8,501 nucleotides of DNA from Spirochaetaceae bacterium (GCA_031275595.1 JAISOO010000180.1:1-8501); one strand, 5' to 3'; shown: positions 1 through 6,862, counted from the first letter of the stretch. Notes: a model not told the origin generated them from the letters alone. Numbers and translations are program-made.

Positions 1-28
1 ACCCCCGGTAACGAGGAGGATCCGCAGA

Positions 29-940
29 CTACGCATCATTCCCCCGGAGTATCTTCAAAAACGCATCCAGGCTCCTGTCCCATGCCGGAATGGTGATTCC
101 CAAGGCTTCCCTGATCCTGGTCTTGTCCAGAACCGAATAGGCAGGCCGTTTTACCCGGGCAGGGTACTCGTCACTGGTACAGGGAGTAAGCGTACAGGCC
201 CTGGTCAGAATGCCCAGCTCCCGGCCCCGGGCATAGATCCTTTGGGCAAATTCGAACCATGAAATATCCCCCTGGTTGGAATAGTGGTATATACCGTAGG
301 GGATCGCCCTCCCCTCCTCCTCCCGGGCAATGAAGGCATGGATAGTCTCCGCCAAATCCCGGGCCCAGGTAGGGCTGCCCCGCTGATCCCGCACCACCGA
401 GAGACGATCCCGCTCCCGCATCAGATCCAGCATGGTGGTCACAAAATTCTTTCCGTACCGGCCGTAAAGCCAGGCGGTCCTGATGATATAAGCCCGTCCG
501 GCGCCTTCCAGAACCTTCCGCTCCCCCTCCCACTTGGTGCGCCCGTAAACTCCGATGGGGTCCGGGGGATCATCCTCCCGGTAGGGCCGTCTTTCGGGGG
601 AATCTCCGGAATAGATTCCTTTGCCGTTAAACACATAATCGGTGGAAATATGGATGAGGGTACTCCCGGTTTTTTCTGCCAAAACGGCAATACGGCCCGG
701 CCCATCGGCGTTCAGCAGGCGGCAAAGCTCAACCTCCTCTTCGGCCCTGTCCACGGCGGTATACGCGGCGCAGTTCACGATCCAGCGGAAGGGGCCCTGC
801 CGTTCCACAAAACCTCCCAGGGAAACCCCGTGGGTTATATCGACCTCCTGGTCCGTCCCGGTATAGGCAATGCCGGCCGTATCAAAAAGGCGGGAAAGTT
901 CCGTTCCCAGCATACCCCGGCTGCCGATAAGCCAAATCAC
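29..940 (-). CDS. rfbD: dTDP-4-dehydrorhamnose reductase (RmlD/RfbD)
   Basis: Catalyses the last step of dTDP-L-rhamnose synthesis in the cytoplasm: NAD(P)H-dependent reduction of dTDP-4-keto-L-rhamnose. The 303-residue product has the family's usual length. It is a short-chain dehydrogenase fold: the nucleotide-binding GSRGMLG lies at residues 6-12, NCAAYTAVD at 56-64, STDYVF at 99-104, and the catalytic Tyr/Lys pair in YGRTK at Y132 and K136. RTAWLYG (154-160) and RDQRGSPTWARDLA (184-197) are further RmlD signatures, and RPAYSVLD lies near the C-terminus. The start is GTG, overlapping the rfbC stop as GTGA, with GGAGG about 9 nt upstream inside rfbC. This points to translational coupling. 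It is the last gene of the run inside the window; only 28 bases follow the TAG stop and no terminator is visible in them. Family assignment is very secure. Confidence 0.96.
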   Translation of the reverse strand: MIWLIGSRGMLGTELSRLFDTAGIAYTGTDQEVDITHGVSLGGFVERQGPFRWIVNCAAYTAVDRAEEEVELCRLLNADGPGRIAVLAEKTGSTLIHISTDYVFNGKGIYSGDSPERRPYREDDPPDPIGVYGRTKWEGERKVLEGAGRAYIIRTAWLYGRYGKNFVTTMLDLMRERDRLSVVRDQRGSPTWARDLAETIHAFIAREEEGRAIPYGIYHYSNQGDISWFEFAQRIYARGRELGILTRACTLTPCTSDEYPARVKRPAYSVLDKTRIREALGITIPAWDRSLDAFLKILRGNDA

Positions 941-1488
941 CGGCCCATGCCTCCGGCGGAAAAGGCCGGCAGGTTCCGATCCTTTTCCGAAAGGATGTAC
1001 TCCATCCCCAGATCCGGCCAGGCAATACCGATGGCGGGATCATTCCAGAGGATCCCCCCCTCATCCTCGGGGTAATAAAAATCGGTACATTTATAGACAA
1101 AAACCGCGCTTTCGCTCAAAACCAAAAAACCGTGGGCGAACCCCGGGGGTATCCAGAACTGATTCTGCCTTCGGGCGTCTAAAACAACCCCGTACCATTT
1201 TCCGCAGCTTCCGGAACCGGGACGAATATCCACGGCCACATCAAAGACCTCCCCCTCAATAACCCGGAGCAGCTTTCCCTGGGGATGGTTTTTCTGAAAA
1301 TGAAGGCCCCGGAGCACCCCCTTCGCGGAACGGGATTGGTTGTCCTGCACAAAAGCCATAGAAAACCCCGCCTGTTTAAAATCCCGCTCAGAATAGGATT
1401 CAAAAAAATAGCCCCGGTGATCCCCGAACAACGCGGGCTGTATTTCGTAAAGCCCTTCCAAAGGACAGGGAGTAAAAGTAAAGGGCAT
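937..1488 (-). CDS. rfbC: dTDP-4-dehydrorhamnose 3,5-epimerase (RmlC/RfbC)
   Basis: Epimerises C3 and C5 of dTDP-4-keto-6-deoxy-D-glucose, giving the substrate for RfbD. The product is 183 residues, the normal size for this cupin-fold dimer. Signatures in order are GDHRGYFFE (22-30), QDNQSRS (48-54), GVLRGLHFQ (57-65) with the expected catalytic His at H63, K72, IPPGFAHGF (113-121), Y132 followed by DFYYPEDE, and LSEKD ending at D170, the usual partner of the catalytic His. No key residue is missing. The ATG overlaps the last base of the rfbA stop (TAATG), and GGAGG lies in the end of rfbA at good spacing, so translation is coupled. The TGA stop overlaps the GTG start of rfbD. Family assignment is very secure. 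Confidence 0.96.
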   Translation of the reverse strand: MPFTFTPCPLEGLYEIQPALFGDHRGYFFESYSERDFKQAGFSMAFVQDNQSRSAKGVLRGLHFQKNHPQGKLLRVIEGEVFDVAVDIRPGSGSCGKWYGVVLDARRQNQFWIPPGFAHGFLVLSESAVFVYKCTDFYYPEDEGGILWNDPAIGIAWPDLGMEYILSEKDRNLPAFSAGGMGR

Positions 1489-2363
1489 TACTTTTCCTCC
1501 GCAAGGTATTGTAAATAAGCGCCATATTCGGTTTTATAAGCCGCCGCCAGGGCCTCTATCTGTTTCCGGGAGATCCAGCCGTTGAAATAGGCGATTTCTT
1601 CAATACACGAGATGTACATTCCCTGCCGTTTCTGAATCGTGGCGATAAAATTAGACGCCTCCAGAAGACCGTCGTAGGTCCCCGTATCAAGCCAAGCCAT
1701 GCCCCGCCCCAATACCTCGACGGAAAGGCAGCCCGTTTCAAGATAGGCGTTGTTCACCGCGGTTATCTCGATTTCCCCCCGGGGTGATGGTTTTATGGCT
1801 CCGGCAATTTCCACCACCCGGTTATCGTAAAAGTAGAGCCCCGGAACCGCGTAATGGGATTTAGGGCGGGATGGCTTTTCCTCAATGGACAGGGCCGATC
1901 CCTTTGCATCAAATTCCACCACCCCATAGGCGGAGGGGTCCCTCACATAGTAGGCGAATATGGTTCCTCCCCCCTGGGTTTCCACCTTCCGGGCGGCGTT
2001 TTTCAGGGTTGAGCTGAATCCCCGGCCATAAAAGACATTATCCCCCAGAACCAGGGCGCAGGGTTCTTTCCCGATAAAGGACGCCCCCAAAATAAAAGCG
2101 TCCGCCAGCCCCCGGGGGCTCTCCTGGACCGAATAGTCAAAGCTCATCCCCAGCCAGGCCCCGGACCCAAAAAGTTCCCTGAAAAGGGGAAGATCCCGGG
2201 GGGTTGAGATGATAAGTACCTCCCGAATTCCCGCCAGCATCAGCACCGACAAGGGGTAGTAGATCATGGGCTTATCATAGAGGGGCAGGATCTGCTTGGA
2301 CACCGCCCTGGTGATGGGGTAAAGCCGGGTTCCGGACCCTCCCGCAAGAATAAGGCCTTTCAT
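1488..2363 (-). CDS. rfbA: Glucose-1-phosphate thymidylyltransferase (RmlA/RfbA)
   Basis: Makes dTDP-glucose from dTTP and glucose-1-phosphate, the first committed step of dTDP-L-rhamnose synthesis. The 291-residue product matches the family length of about 290. The nucleotidyltransferase signature [11 protein letters not shown] lies at residues 8-18, followed by the KP pair at 31-32, [10 protein letters not shown] (81-90), LGDNVFYG (106-113), AYGVVEFD (145-152), EEKPSRPKS (161-169), EIEIT (197-201) and [13 protein letters not shown] (219-231). The C-terminal part, [15 protein letters not shown], is typical of bacterial RmlA. The ATG is preceded by TAGGAG at about 10 nt; this ribosome-binding site includes the TAG stop of the upstream ATPase, so the two genes are probably cotranscribed. 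The pathway enzyme between RmlA and RmlC (RmlB, dTDP-glucose 4,6-dehydratase) must be encoded elsewhere. Confidence 0.97.
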   Translation of the reverse strand: MKGLILAGGSGTRLYPITRAVSKQILPLYDKPMIYYPLSVLMLAGIREVLIISTPRDLPLFRELFGSGAWLGMSFDYSVQESPRGLADAFILGASFIGKEPCALVLGDNVFYGRGFSSTLKNAARKVETQGGGTIFAYYVRDPSAYGVVEFDAKGSALSIEEKPSRPKSHYAVPGLYFYDNRVVEIAGAIKPSPRGEIEITAVNNAYLETGCLSVEVLGRGMAWLDTGTYDGLLEASNFIATIQKRQGMYISCIEEIAYFNGWISRKQIEALAAAYKTEYGAYLQYLAEEK

Positions 2364-2375
2364 TTTTGTCTGCTC

Positions 2376-3596
2376 CTACTCCCCATCCATCAACAGGAAT
2401 TCCCCAAGGGGAGCCTGCTTAATACCTCGGCGGCTCACCGAAGCCACCGGCCCTCCGGGGTATACCACGTATTTGGGAAAATTATCGGGGATCTTTTCCA
2501 GATCCGCCATTTCCCGGGCCGGTACCGTCCGGCCGGAAAAACAACCCACGGGGCGGACGTAGAGTTTTTCTCCGGGTTTTTCCGCCGCAAAGCCGATCTC
2601 CCCTTCGCCGGTTTTCGCTGCATACAAGGTATACCCCCGCCGCAGGAGGCAGAGAAACACCCCCTGGGCAACGGTTTGTACATCCCCCGGGTCCGGGGTA
2701 TTTTGGCGCAGCATATTCCACAGCCCCGGATCCCCAAAATAATACTTTTCGCCGGTCTCAAACACCCTCCGGATCTTCAGATCGAGCCGACGCAGGGGAT
2801 AAACCAAAAAGGATTTCTCCAGGGCCTCCAGATAATTGATAACCGTCTGTACCGGAATCCCGATACCCCGGCTTTTTAAATAGCCGCTGATGGTGTTGGC
2901 GGAAAGGACCCTTCCCATGGTATCCGCCAAACAGTCAACGATACTTTCCAAAAACCGAATATGGCGGATCTTTTCCCAAGCCGCCACATCCCTCAGCAGT
3001 ATGGAGGCATAGCTATTTTTTAGATACTCCCGGATAAAAAAACTATTCCGGGGAAGAAAGGCCAAACAGGGCATTCCTCCGGCGGTCAGGTAAGCCGCCA
3101 GGGCCTCGTCGGTATTATCCAGCTGATAAAACCGCAAAAATTCTCCATAATCCAGGGGATAAACCTGAATTCGGGTAAATTTTTCCGCAAAGGCGGCAAT
3201 AAATTCCCCGGAGATCAGCCGGGCATTACTGCCTGCCAGATAAATGTCACAACGCCCCCCGGCATATAAGGTCTCCAACCCCTTCTCAAACCCGGGAAGT
3301 CCCTGCGGCTCATCAATAAAAACATAATTAGCCCGATCCCGCCGTAGCCTCGTATGGATAAAACCGAAAAGCTCCTCCCCGTTTTTTAGCCGCCGGTATT
3401 CCGCGGCCTCCATGTCAAGGTACAAAATATGGGCCCCTTTATCCCCGGCCCTAATTTCATGGATAAGATGGTACAGGATATGGGTTTTTCCGACCCCCCG
3501 CTGGCCGGTTAATACCTTGACGGAAGAAGAACCGATAAGGGGGCGCAGCCGGTCAAAATAACAGGGCCGGGAAATATATTCGGAAGGAATTTTCAT
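2376..3596 (-). CDS. AAA-type ATPase with degenerate DUF4143-like C-terminal domain
   Basis: A 406-residue protein of the AAA_14/DUF4143 type; the specific role of this family is mostly unknown. Walker A GQRGVGKT is at residues 31-38, Walker B YVFIDEPQ at 91-98, and the sensor-like GSNARLISGE at 122-131, followed by the family's YPL..EFL segment (146-154). The C-terminal third has the DUF4143 layout (LLRRGY at 317-322, LEKIPDNFPKYVV at 366-378), but the acidic residues normally expected there look replaced: C316 where Glu is usual and G335 in EIGF where EIDF is usual. ATPase activity therefore looks possible and nuclease activity unlikely. The ATG at 3596 is preferred, with GGGAAAG 6 nt upstream. 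An in-frame TTG at 3611 would add five residues but has no ribosome-binding site and lies in a hairpin. rfbA follows 12 nt after the stop; no link to rhamnose synthesis is known. Confidence 0.85.
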   Translation of the reverse strand: MKIPSEYISRPCYFDRLRPLIGSSSVKVLTGQRGVGKTHILYHLIHEIRAGDKGAHILYLDMEAAEYRRLKNGEELFGFIHTRLRRDRANYVFIDEPQGLPGFEKGLETLYAGGRCDIYLAGSNARLISGEFIAAFAEKFTRIQVYPLDYGEFLRFYQLDNTDEALAAYLTAGGMPCLAFLPRNSFFIREYLKNSYASILLRDVAAWEKIRHIRFLESIVDCLADTMGRVLSANTISGYLKSRGIGIPVQTVINYLEALEKSFLVYPLRRLDLKIRRVFETGEKYYFGDPGLWNMLRQNTPDPGDVQTVAQGVFLCLLRRGYTLYAAKTGEGEIGFAAEKPGEKLYVRPVGCFSGRTVPAREMADLEKIPDNFPKYVVYPGGPVASVSRRGIKQAPLGEFLLMDGE

Positions 3597-3608
3597 GTAT
3601 GGCTTTCC

Positions 3609-3624
3609 CAAAACTTCAGCTTTG
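3609..3624 (-). repeat. Small hairpin just upstream of the ATPase start
   Basis: On the minus strand CAAAGC and GUUUUG pair (6 bp, one G-U) around a UGAA loop, ending 12 nt before the ATPase ATG. The following sequence, GAAGTTTTGGGAA, is identical to the segment in front of the PASTA gene (hairpin 5241-5258), which suggests a shared repeat element. Confidence 0.45.
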
Positions 3625-3648
3625 AAACACCAACGACATAGGGCGCGA

Positions 3649-3680
3649 AAACCTCTAAAAACTGAGATTTTCAGAGGTTT
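3649..3680. repeat. Inverted repeat (hairpin) in the ATPase leader
   Basis: AAACCTCT (3649-3656) pairs with AGAGGTTT (3673-3680). Next to it AAAA (3657-3660) pairs with TTTT (3668-3671), leaving one unpaired C and a 7-base loop: a 12-bp stem in all. No long U run follows on the minus strand, so it is not an obvious terminator. The words resemble those in the hairpin upstream of def, and a dispersed repeat is the simplest reading. Confidence 0.5.
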
Positions 3681-3776
3681 CCGTATAAAATTTAAATGTA
3701 AAAACAGACCCTCACGCCGTTTTCATAGAACCGGTTTCAAAATATCAGATTTTAAGACCGCCGTAAATAACAAAAC

Positions 3777-3841
3777 TTTCAATCTTATTTAAAGAAATTT
3801 ACTAAAACAGTAAAAATTTCAATTATGATTGAAATTTCTTT
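3777..3841. promoter_or_regulatory. Nested A+T-rich inverted repeats
   Basis: A perfect 10-bp inverted repeat AAATTTCAAT / ATTGAAATTT (3814-3823 and 3828-3837, loop TATG) sits beside a 6-bp repeat TTTACT / AGTAAA (3798-3803 and 3809-3814). Both are framed by AAAGAAATTT (3791-3800) and AAATTTCTTT (3832-3841). TTTCAAT also occurs at 3777-3783. The arms are mutually exclusive in part, so the RNA could fold in alternative ways. The block could equally be operator sites for a dimeric repressor or a weak tandem terminator for the PASTA transcript. Nothing in the sequence decides between these. Confidence 0.4.
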
Positions 3842-4189
3842 ATTGCCGGAAAAATCCTCCCCCCCTTTATAAAAAACATACTTAAAAAAATCCCGCCGCC
3901 GCCGCAACAGACTGACCGGACCCGCCGCTCAAAATTCCGCGGCTTCAGAGCCTCCGGGGCTCAAAAACAGGCCGATTATAACGCTAAAACCAGCCTTAAA
4001 AAATATATACCATTCCGCAGGAATTTTCAACCGCAAGCCGCAAGTCAGGCTAAAACGGGCTGTTTCAAAACCAGGCGAATCGCCCTATGCATACCGTACA
4101 GGCTCCCCAAGGAACCTCGACATTTGAATTTTCTGCCCCAAGGACAGCCCCTGGCGGCTTGGCCGAAATCCCCCAAAGTCCCCGGCCCC

Positions 4190-5221
4190 TTAGAGTTGAT
4201 CAAGGTAGAGTATGTCCGGGGAGGGAGCGTAAACCTCTTCCCGGTATATCTCCCGATCCAGCATAAAGAGGACAAGTACCGAACCGGGCGGCAGTTCATA
4301 AGGAAGGGTGAATTCACCACCCGGATAGTTGGTGGTAATCAGGGTGGTAGTTTCCCCCGAGGGAAATATCGCGTCCAGCCGCACCGTCAGAGGATAGGGA
4401 TTTTGTTCCAGGGTATACCGGAACAGGCCGAATACCCGGCCCTCCGCTGGTTCCGGAGGGATCACATGGATTAAAACCGGGGTATTCACCGTAACCAGGG
4501 CTTGGCCCGCCGGGTCCTGGTCGGCCACGGTTCCGGGCCGATCGGTTCCCCCCGCCTGCCCTATATCAAAGGTAAAATTGATCCCCGTGCCGCTTATCTG
4601 TTTAAGGGCATCGGCGATAGAAAGCCCCACCAGGCTGGGAACGGTGATTAGAATTTCTTCCCTGCCCCGGCTGACCACCAATTCCAGCTCCATGGGCTCG
4701 GAAATACCGGTCCCCGCCGGAGGGGCCTGCTGGAGTATGGTCCCCGGAGGTTCTGAGGAATATTCATACAAAAAGGGTTCCTTTAGAGAGAGGAGGGGTT
4801 GGGAGGCCGCGGTAAAAAGGGTCCGGAGTTCCATCCTCACTTCCTCCACATCCCGGCCCACATAATCCTCCAGCGTATTGAGCAGCACCCCCTCGCTCAC
4901 CACGAGCCTTACCCGCCGGCCCGCCTTAACAATGCTGCCCGCCAGGGGATCCTGCTCCAGGATAGTCCCCTTATCTTCGGCGGATTGGGAATACCGGAGT
5001 TGGATCCGGGGGTATAGTTCCTTAACCTGAAGTTCCAGCAGGGCGTCGGTGAGTTCCTTGCCCCGCACGTCGGGCACCATGATCTCCTCCGTCCCCTGGA
5101 CGGCGATAAAAAAAACCCCCACCGCCATAACCCCGACAAAAAACACCAGGCCCAGGGCGAGAAAACTAAAAATCCGGGAATTGCTTTCCCCATTCCCAAA
5201 CCACGAATCGAGCAAATTCAT
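4190..5221 (-). CDS. Membrane-anchored protein with three PASTA domains
   Basis: Predicted 343-residue envelope protein. A short N-terminal tail (1-16) is followed by one hydrophobic transmembrane segment (about 17-41), with the rest likely periplasmic. Three PASTA repeats follow: about 47-111 (VPDVRGK, then GTILEQDPLAGS and VRLVVSEG), 115-186 (GTILQQAPPAGT, LELVVSRG) and 192-254 (VPSLVGLSIADAL, GTVADQDPAGQ). A C-terminal domain of about 80 residues (262-343) is unfamiliar and beta-rich in appearance. PASTA domains are known from Ser/Thr kinases and penicillin-binding proteins, where they bind muropeptides; no kinase or transpeptidase domain is present here. The start at 5221 is chosen because AGAGG lies 5 nt before the ATG and the membrane segment follows. 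An in-frame ATG at 5320 would add 33 residues translated from hairpin DNA. It lies 150 nt after fmt. Confidence 0.88.
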   Translation of the reverse strand: MNLLDSWFGNGESNSRIFSFLALGLVFFVGVMAVGVFFIAVQGTEEIMVPDVRGKELTDALLELQVKELYPRIQLRYSQSAEDKGTILEQDPLAGSIVKAGRRVRLVVSEGVLLNTLEDYVGRDVEEVRMELRTLFTAASQPLLSLKEPFLYEYSSEPPGTILQQAPPAGTGISEPMELELVVSRGREEILITVPSLVGLSIADALKQISGTGINFTFDIGQAGGTDRPGTVADQDPAGQALVTVNTPVLIHVIPPEPAEGRVFGLFRYTLEQNPYPLTVRLDAIFPSGETTTLITTNYPGGEFTLPYELPPGSVLVLFMLDREIYREEVYAPSPDILYLDQL

Positions 5222-5240
5222 AGTAACCTCTGAGACCTTC

Positions 5241-5258
5241 CCAAAACTTCGGTTTTGG
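5241..5258. repeat. Hairpin upstream of the PASTA gene
   Basis: CCAAAAC (5241-5247) and GTTTTGG (5252-5258) form a perfect 7-bp stem. The loop is TTCG on the plus strand and CGAA on the mRNA strand. It ends 19 nt before the PASTA start codon, just upstream of the AGAGG ribosome-binding site. Its 3' arm and flank match the small hairpin before the ATPase gene, suggesting a repeat family rather than gene-specific control. Confidence 0.5.
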
Positions 5259-5354
5259 AAAAGCAGCCTTATTAAGGAAAAGCGGATTTCCGGCCGCTTG
5301 TTCCAAAGTCTTTCCCCCATCCCGGTTGTGTTTTTCGGGGCGTTTTTAAGAAGC

Positions 5355-5376
5355 TCTGAAAGCCGTTGTTTTCAGA
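5355..5376. terminator. Weak hairpin spanning the fmt stop codon
   Basis: TCTGAAA (5355-5361) pairs with TTTCAGA (5370-5376) around an 8-base loop, and the TGA stop of fmt is inside one arm. On the minus strand it is followed by CTTCTT and then an A run rather than a clear U run. It may slow or end transcription, or be another copy of the local hairpin repeats. Termination is a weak guess. Confidence 0.25.
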
Positions 5377-6364
5377 ACGTTAATTGGGACCCGATAAAAT
5401 CCCGGGCGCCGTTGATAAAGGTCCGCCAATCCAGGGCTTTTTTGGCGGCGTATTGCAGCGACTCCGCGGCAAAGATCCCGTCCCCCGTTTGTATCAATAT
5501 CCCCGCCTGCTTGTCTATCCCCAGAACCGTTCCCGGCGGGAGGGCAGGTTCCCGGCGGGGGCCCCCATAGGGCCGTCCCTGGAGTATATACAATTCCCGG
5601 CCTCCGTGGCTCGTTAGGGAAAGGGGCCAGGGGGTATAGGCCCGGATCCGGGCGTCAATAACCGCGGCGCTTAGGGTCCAGTCTATACGGCCGTCTTCTT
5701 TTTTAATAAGCCCGCAATAGGTTGCTTCCCCATGGTTTTGGGGTTTCCCCGCCGGCAGCCCCCGGACAAGGCCGGGTAACAGGGAACGAAGCAGAGCCGC
5801 CCCTTTTATTCCGGCGTATTTGCTTAATTCTCCGGTAGTCTCCCGCCCTGTCAGGGGGAAAGCCTCCTGGAGCAGGATATCCCCGGCGTCCATTTCCGCG
5901 GCCAGCTTCTGGATGGTGATCCCCGTTTCCCGTTCCCGGTTCAGGATAGCCTGGGGGATGGGAGCGGCCCCCCGGTATTTGGGCAGCAGGCTGGGATGTA
6001 TGTTGATTCCCCCCAAGGGAAAAAGGGCTAAAAACCGGGGACCGAATATCCGGCCGTAGGCAAAGGAGATCAACAGATCGGGCTGTAAACGGGCGATTTG
6101 TTCCCGTAAAGGGGCGTCGAGTTTTTCCGACTTTAAGAGTACAGGCGACACCGCCGGCCCGCCCCCCCCCCGGCCGACCGGGAACAGGGCCGGGGCGGCC
6201 TTACCCACCTCGGTGGGTTCCGTTTCCCCCCGTCTTCCCCGGGGCTTGTCGGGATTGGTCAATATTCCTACCAGTTCCAAACCTTCCCGGGCAAGGGCCG
6301 GATCCGCGAGGGTCCGCAGGGTGGGAACGGCAATAGCCGGGCTTCCGGCGTAGAGAATCCGCAT
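5372..6364 (-). CDS. fmt: Methionyl-tRNA formyltransferase
   Basis: Transfers a formyl group from 10-formyltetrahydrofolate to Met-tRNA(fMet), making the initiator tRNA for translation. The 330-residue product is slightly longer than the roughly 315 of E. coli Fmt. The catalytic domain shows the start MRILYAGSP, TNPDKPRGR (36-44), GINIHPSLLPKYRGAAPI (119-136) with catalytic N121 and H123, and MDAGDIL (158-164) with D159. The linker and C-terminal tRNA-binding domain follow (IDWTLSA, IRAYTPWP, GDGIF). The extra length lies at about residues 58-74, where a run of ten Gs encodes part of RGGGG (65-69); a one-base slip would truncate the enzyme. The ATG is 3 nt after the def stop with no strong ribosome-binding site, suggesting translational coupling with def, whose product removes the formyl group from new proteins. 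Confidence 0.96.
   Translation of the reverse strand: MRILYAGSPAIAVPTLRTLADPALAREGLELVGILTNPDKPRGRRGETEPTEVGKAAPALFPVGRGGGGPAVSPVLLKSEKLDAPLREQIARLQPDLLISFAYGRIFGPRFLALFPLGGINIHPSLLPKYRGAAPIPQAILNRERETGITIQKLAAEMDAGDILLQEAFPLTGRETTGELSKYAGIKGAALLRSLLPGLVRGLPAGKPQNHGEATYCGLIKKEDGRIDWTLSAAVIDARIRAYTPWPLSLTSHGGRELYILQGRPYGGPRREPALPPGTVLGIDKQAGILIQTGDGIFAAESLQYAAKKALDWRTFINGARDFIGSQLTF
6162..6171. repeat. Homopolymer of ten C (ten G on the coding strand) inside fmt
   Basis: An uninterrupted run of ten Cs on the plus strand encodes part of Arg65 and the following glycines of Fmt. The flanks are also almost pure G/C. As written, the reading frame stays open. Runs of this length are known slippage sites in other bacteria, including poly-G tracts of Treponema pallidum, and are also common sequencing-error sites. 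Confidence 0.9.
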
Positions 6365-6367
6365 AAG

Positions 6368-6853
6368 CTAGGCCCGGTTCCGTTTATCGAATTTAGTCAT
6401 GATCCGGTTCCGTTTCGGCTCGGAAAGCCGGTCGATAAAAAGAACCCCCTCCAGGTGATCGTATTCGTGCTGAATTACCCGGGCGAGGATACCGTTGGCT
6501 TCGAGGGTAAAGGGCCGGCCCTTTTCATTCCAGGCCTGGACCCGCACGGAGGAAGGCCGGATCACGTCCGCCCAGATTCCCGGCAGGGAAAGACAACCCT
6601 CCTCATATTTTACCATATCCTGAGAAGTCCCAATGATTGAAGGATTAATAAATATCCGGGGAATATCCCCCTCAATATGGACCACAAAGATCCGTTCCAA
6701 AAGCCCCACCTGGGGACCGGCCAAACCGATCCCTTTGCCCTGATGCAGGGCCTCTATCATTTCCGCGGCGATCTTTCCGTAGCCTCCGTCGATTTTTTTT
6801 ACCGGCGCCGCCTTTTGCCGCAGCATTTCATTCCCCAGGAGAATAATTTCCAT
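6368..6853 (-). CDS. def: Peptide deformylase
   Basis: Metalloenzyme that removes the N-formyl group from nascent proteins at the ribosome exit. The 161-residue product has the usual size. All three family motifs are present: GIGLAGPQVG (41-50, with Gly where Ala is commoner at residue 46), EGCLSLPG (85-92) with metal ligand C87, and QHEYDHLEG (128-136) with ligands H129 and H133 and catalytic E130. The start at 6853 gives MEIILLGNEMLR, aligning with the normal N-terminus. An in-frame ATG at 6913 would add 20 residues, read partly from promoter-like DNA, with no ribosome-binding site. The chosen ATG also lacks one, but a candidate promoter sits so close that the mRNA may be nearly leaderless. 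fmt follows after 3 nt, the classic def-fmt pair. Confidence 0.95.
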   Translation of the reverse strand: MEIILLGNEMLRQKAAPVKKIDGGYGKIAAEMIEALHQGKGIGLAGPQVGLLERIFVVHIEGDIPRIFINPSIIGTSQDMVKYEEGCLSLPGIWADVIRPSSVRVQAWNEKGRPFTLEANGILARVIQHEYDHLEGVLFIDRLSEPKRNRIMTKFDKRNRA

Positions 6854-6862
6854 ACTAAATAC

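Larger units (their letters stand above)
3597..4189. other. Large intergenic region, A+T-rich in the middle, no convincing gene
   Basis: About 590 bp separates the PASTA gene from the ATPase-rfb run. Neither strand holds a reading frame with a plausible ribosome-binding site and protein-like composition. The stretch from roughly 3685 to 3890 is markedly A+T-rich and contains nested inverted repeats (3777-3841), a run of seven Cs (3859-3865) and a short CCG repeat near 3892-3904. The side nearest the PASTA gene is G+C-richer, with only short weak palindromes such as GGCGAATCGCC near 4073-4083. The promoter for the ATPase-rfb genes should lie here. TTGAAA-like and TATAAT-like words occur, but none forms a pair good enough to call. 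Confidence 0.7.

Noticed and set aside
284..1075. Long open frame (263 codons) on the plus strand opposite rfbD and rfbC
   Set aside because: It lies antisense to two certain genes, has no ribosome-binding site and low-complexity Pro/Gly-rich composition typical of G+C-rich antisense frames.
3597..3611. TTG start adding five residues to the ATPase
   Set aside because: It has no ribosome-binding site and lies in the small leader hairpin; the ATG at 3596 has GGGAAAG at suitable spacing.
3859..3865. Run of seven Cs (Gs on the minus strand) as a phase-variable promoter tract
   Set aside because: Although TATAAA lies beside it, no -35 partner at useful spacing was found and no gene start follows.
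3948..3962. GAGCC/GGCTC hairpin as a terminator for the PASTA gene
   Set aside because: The stem is only 5 bp, and on the minus strand the T run comes before the hairpin, not after it.
5222..5320. N-terminal extension of 33 residues on the PASTA protein
   Set aside because: It would be translated from hairpin repeat DNA and would precede the membrane segment; the ATG at 5221 has a good ribosome-binding site.
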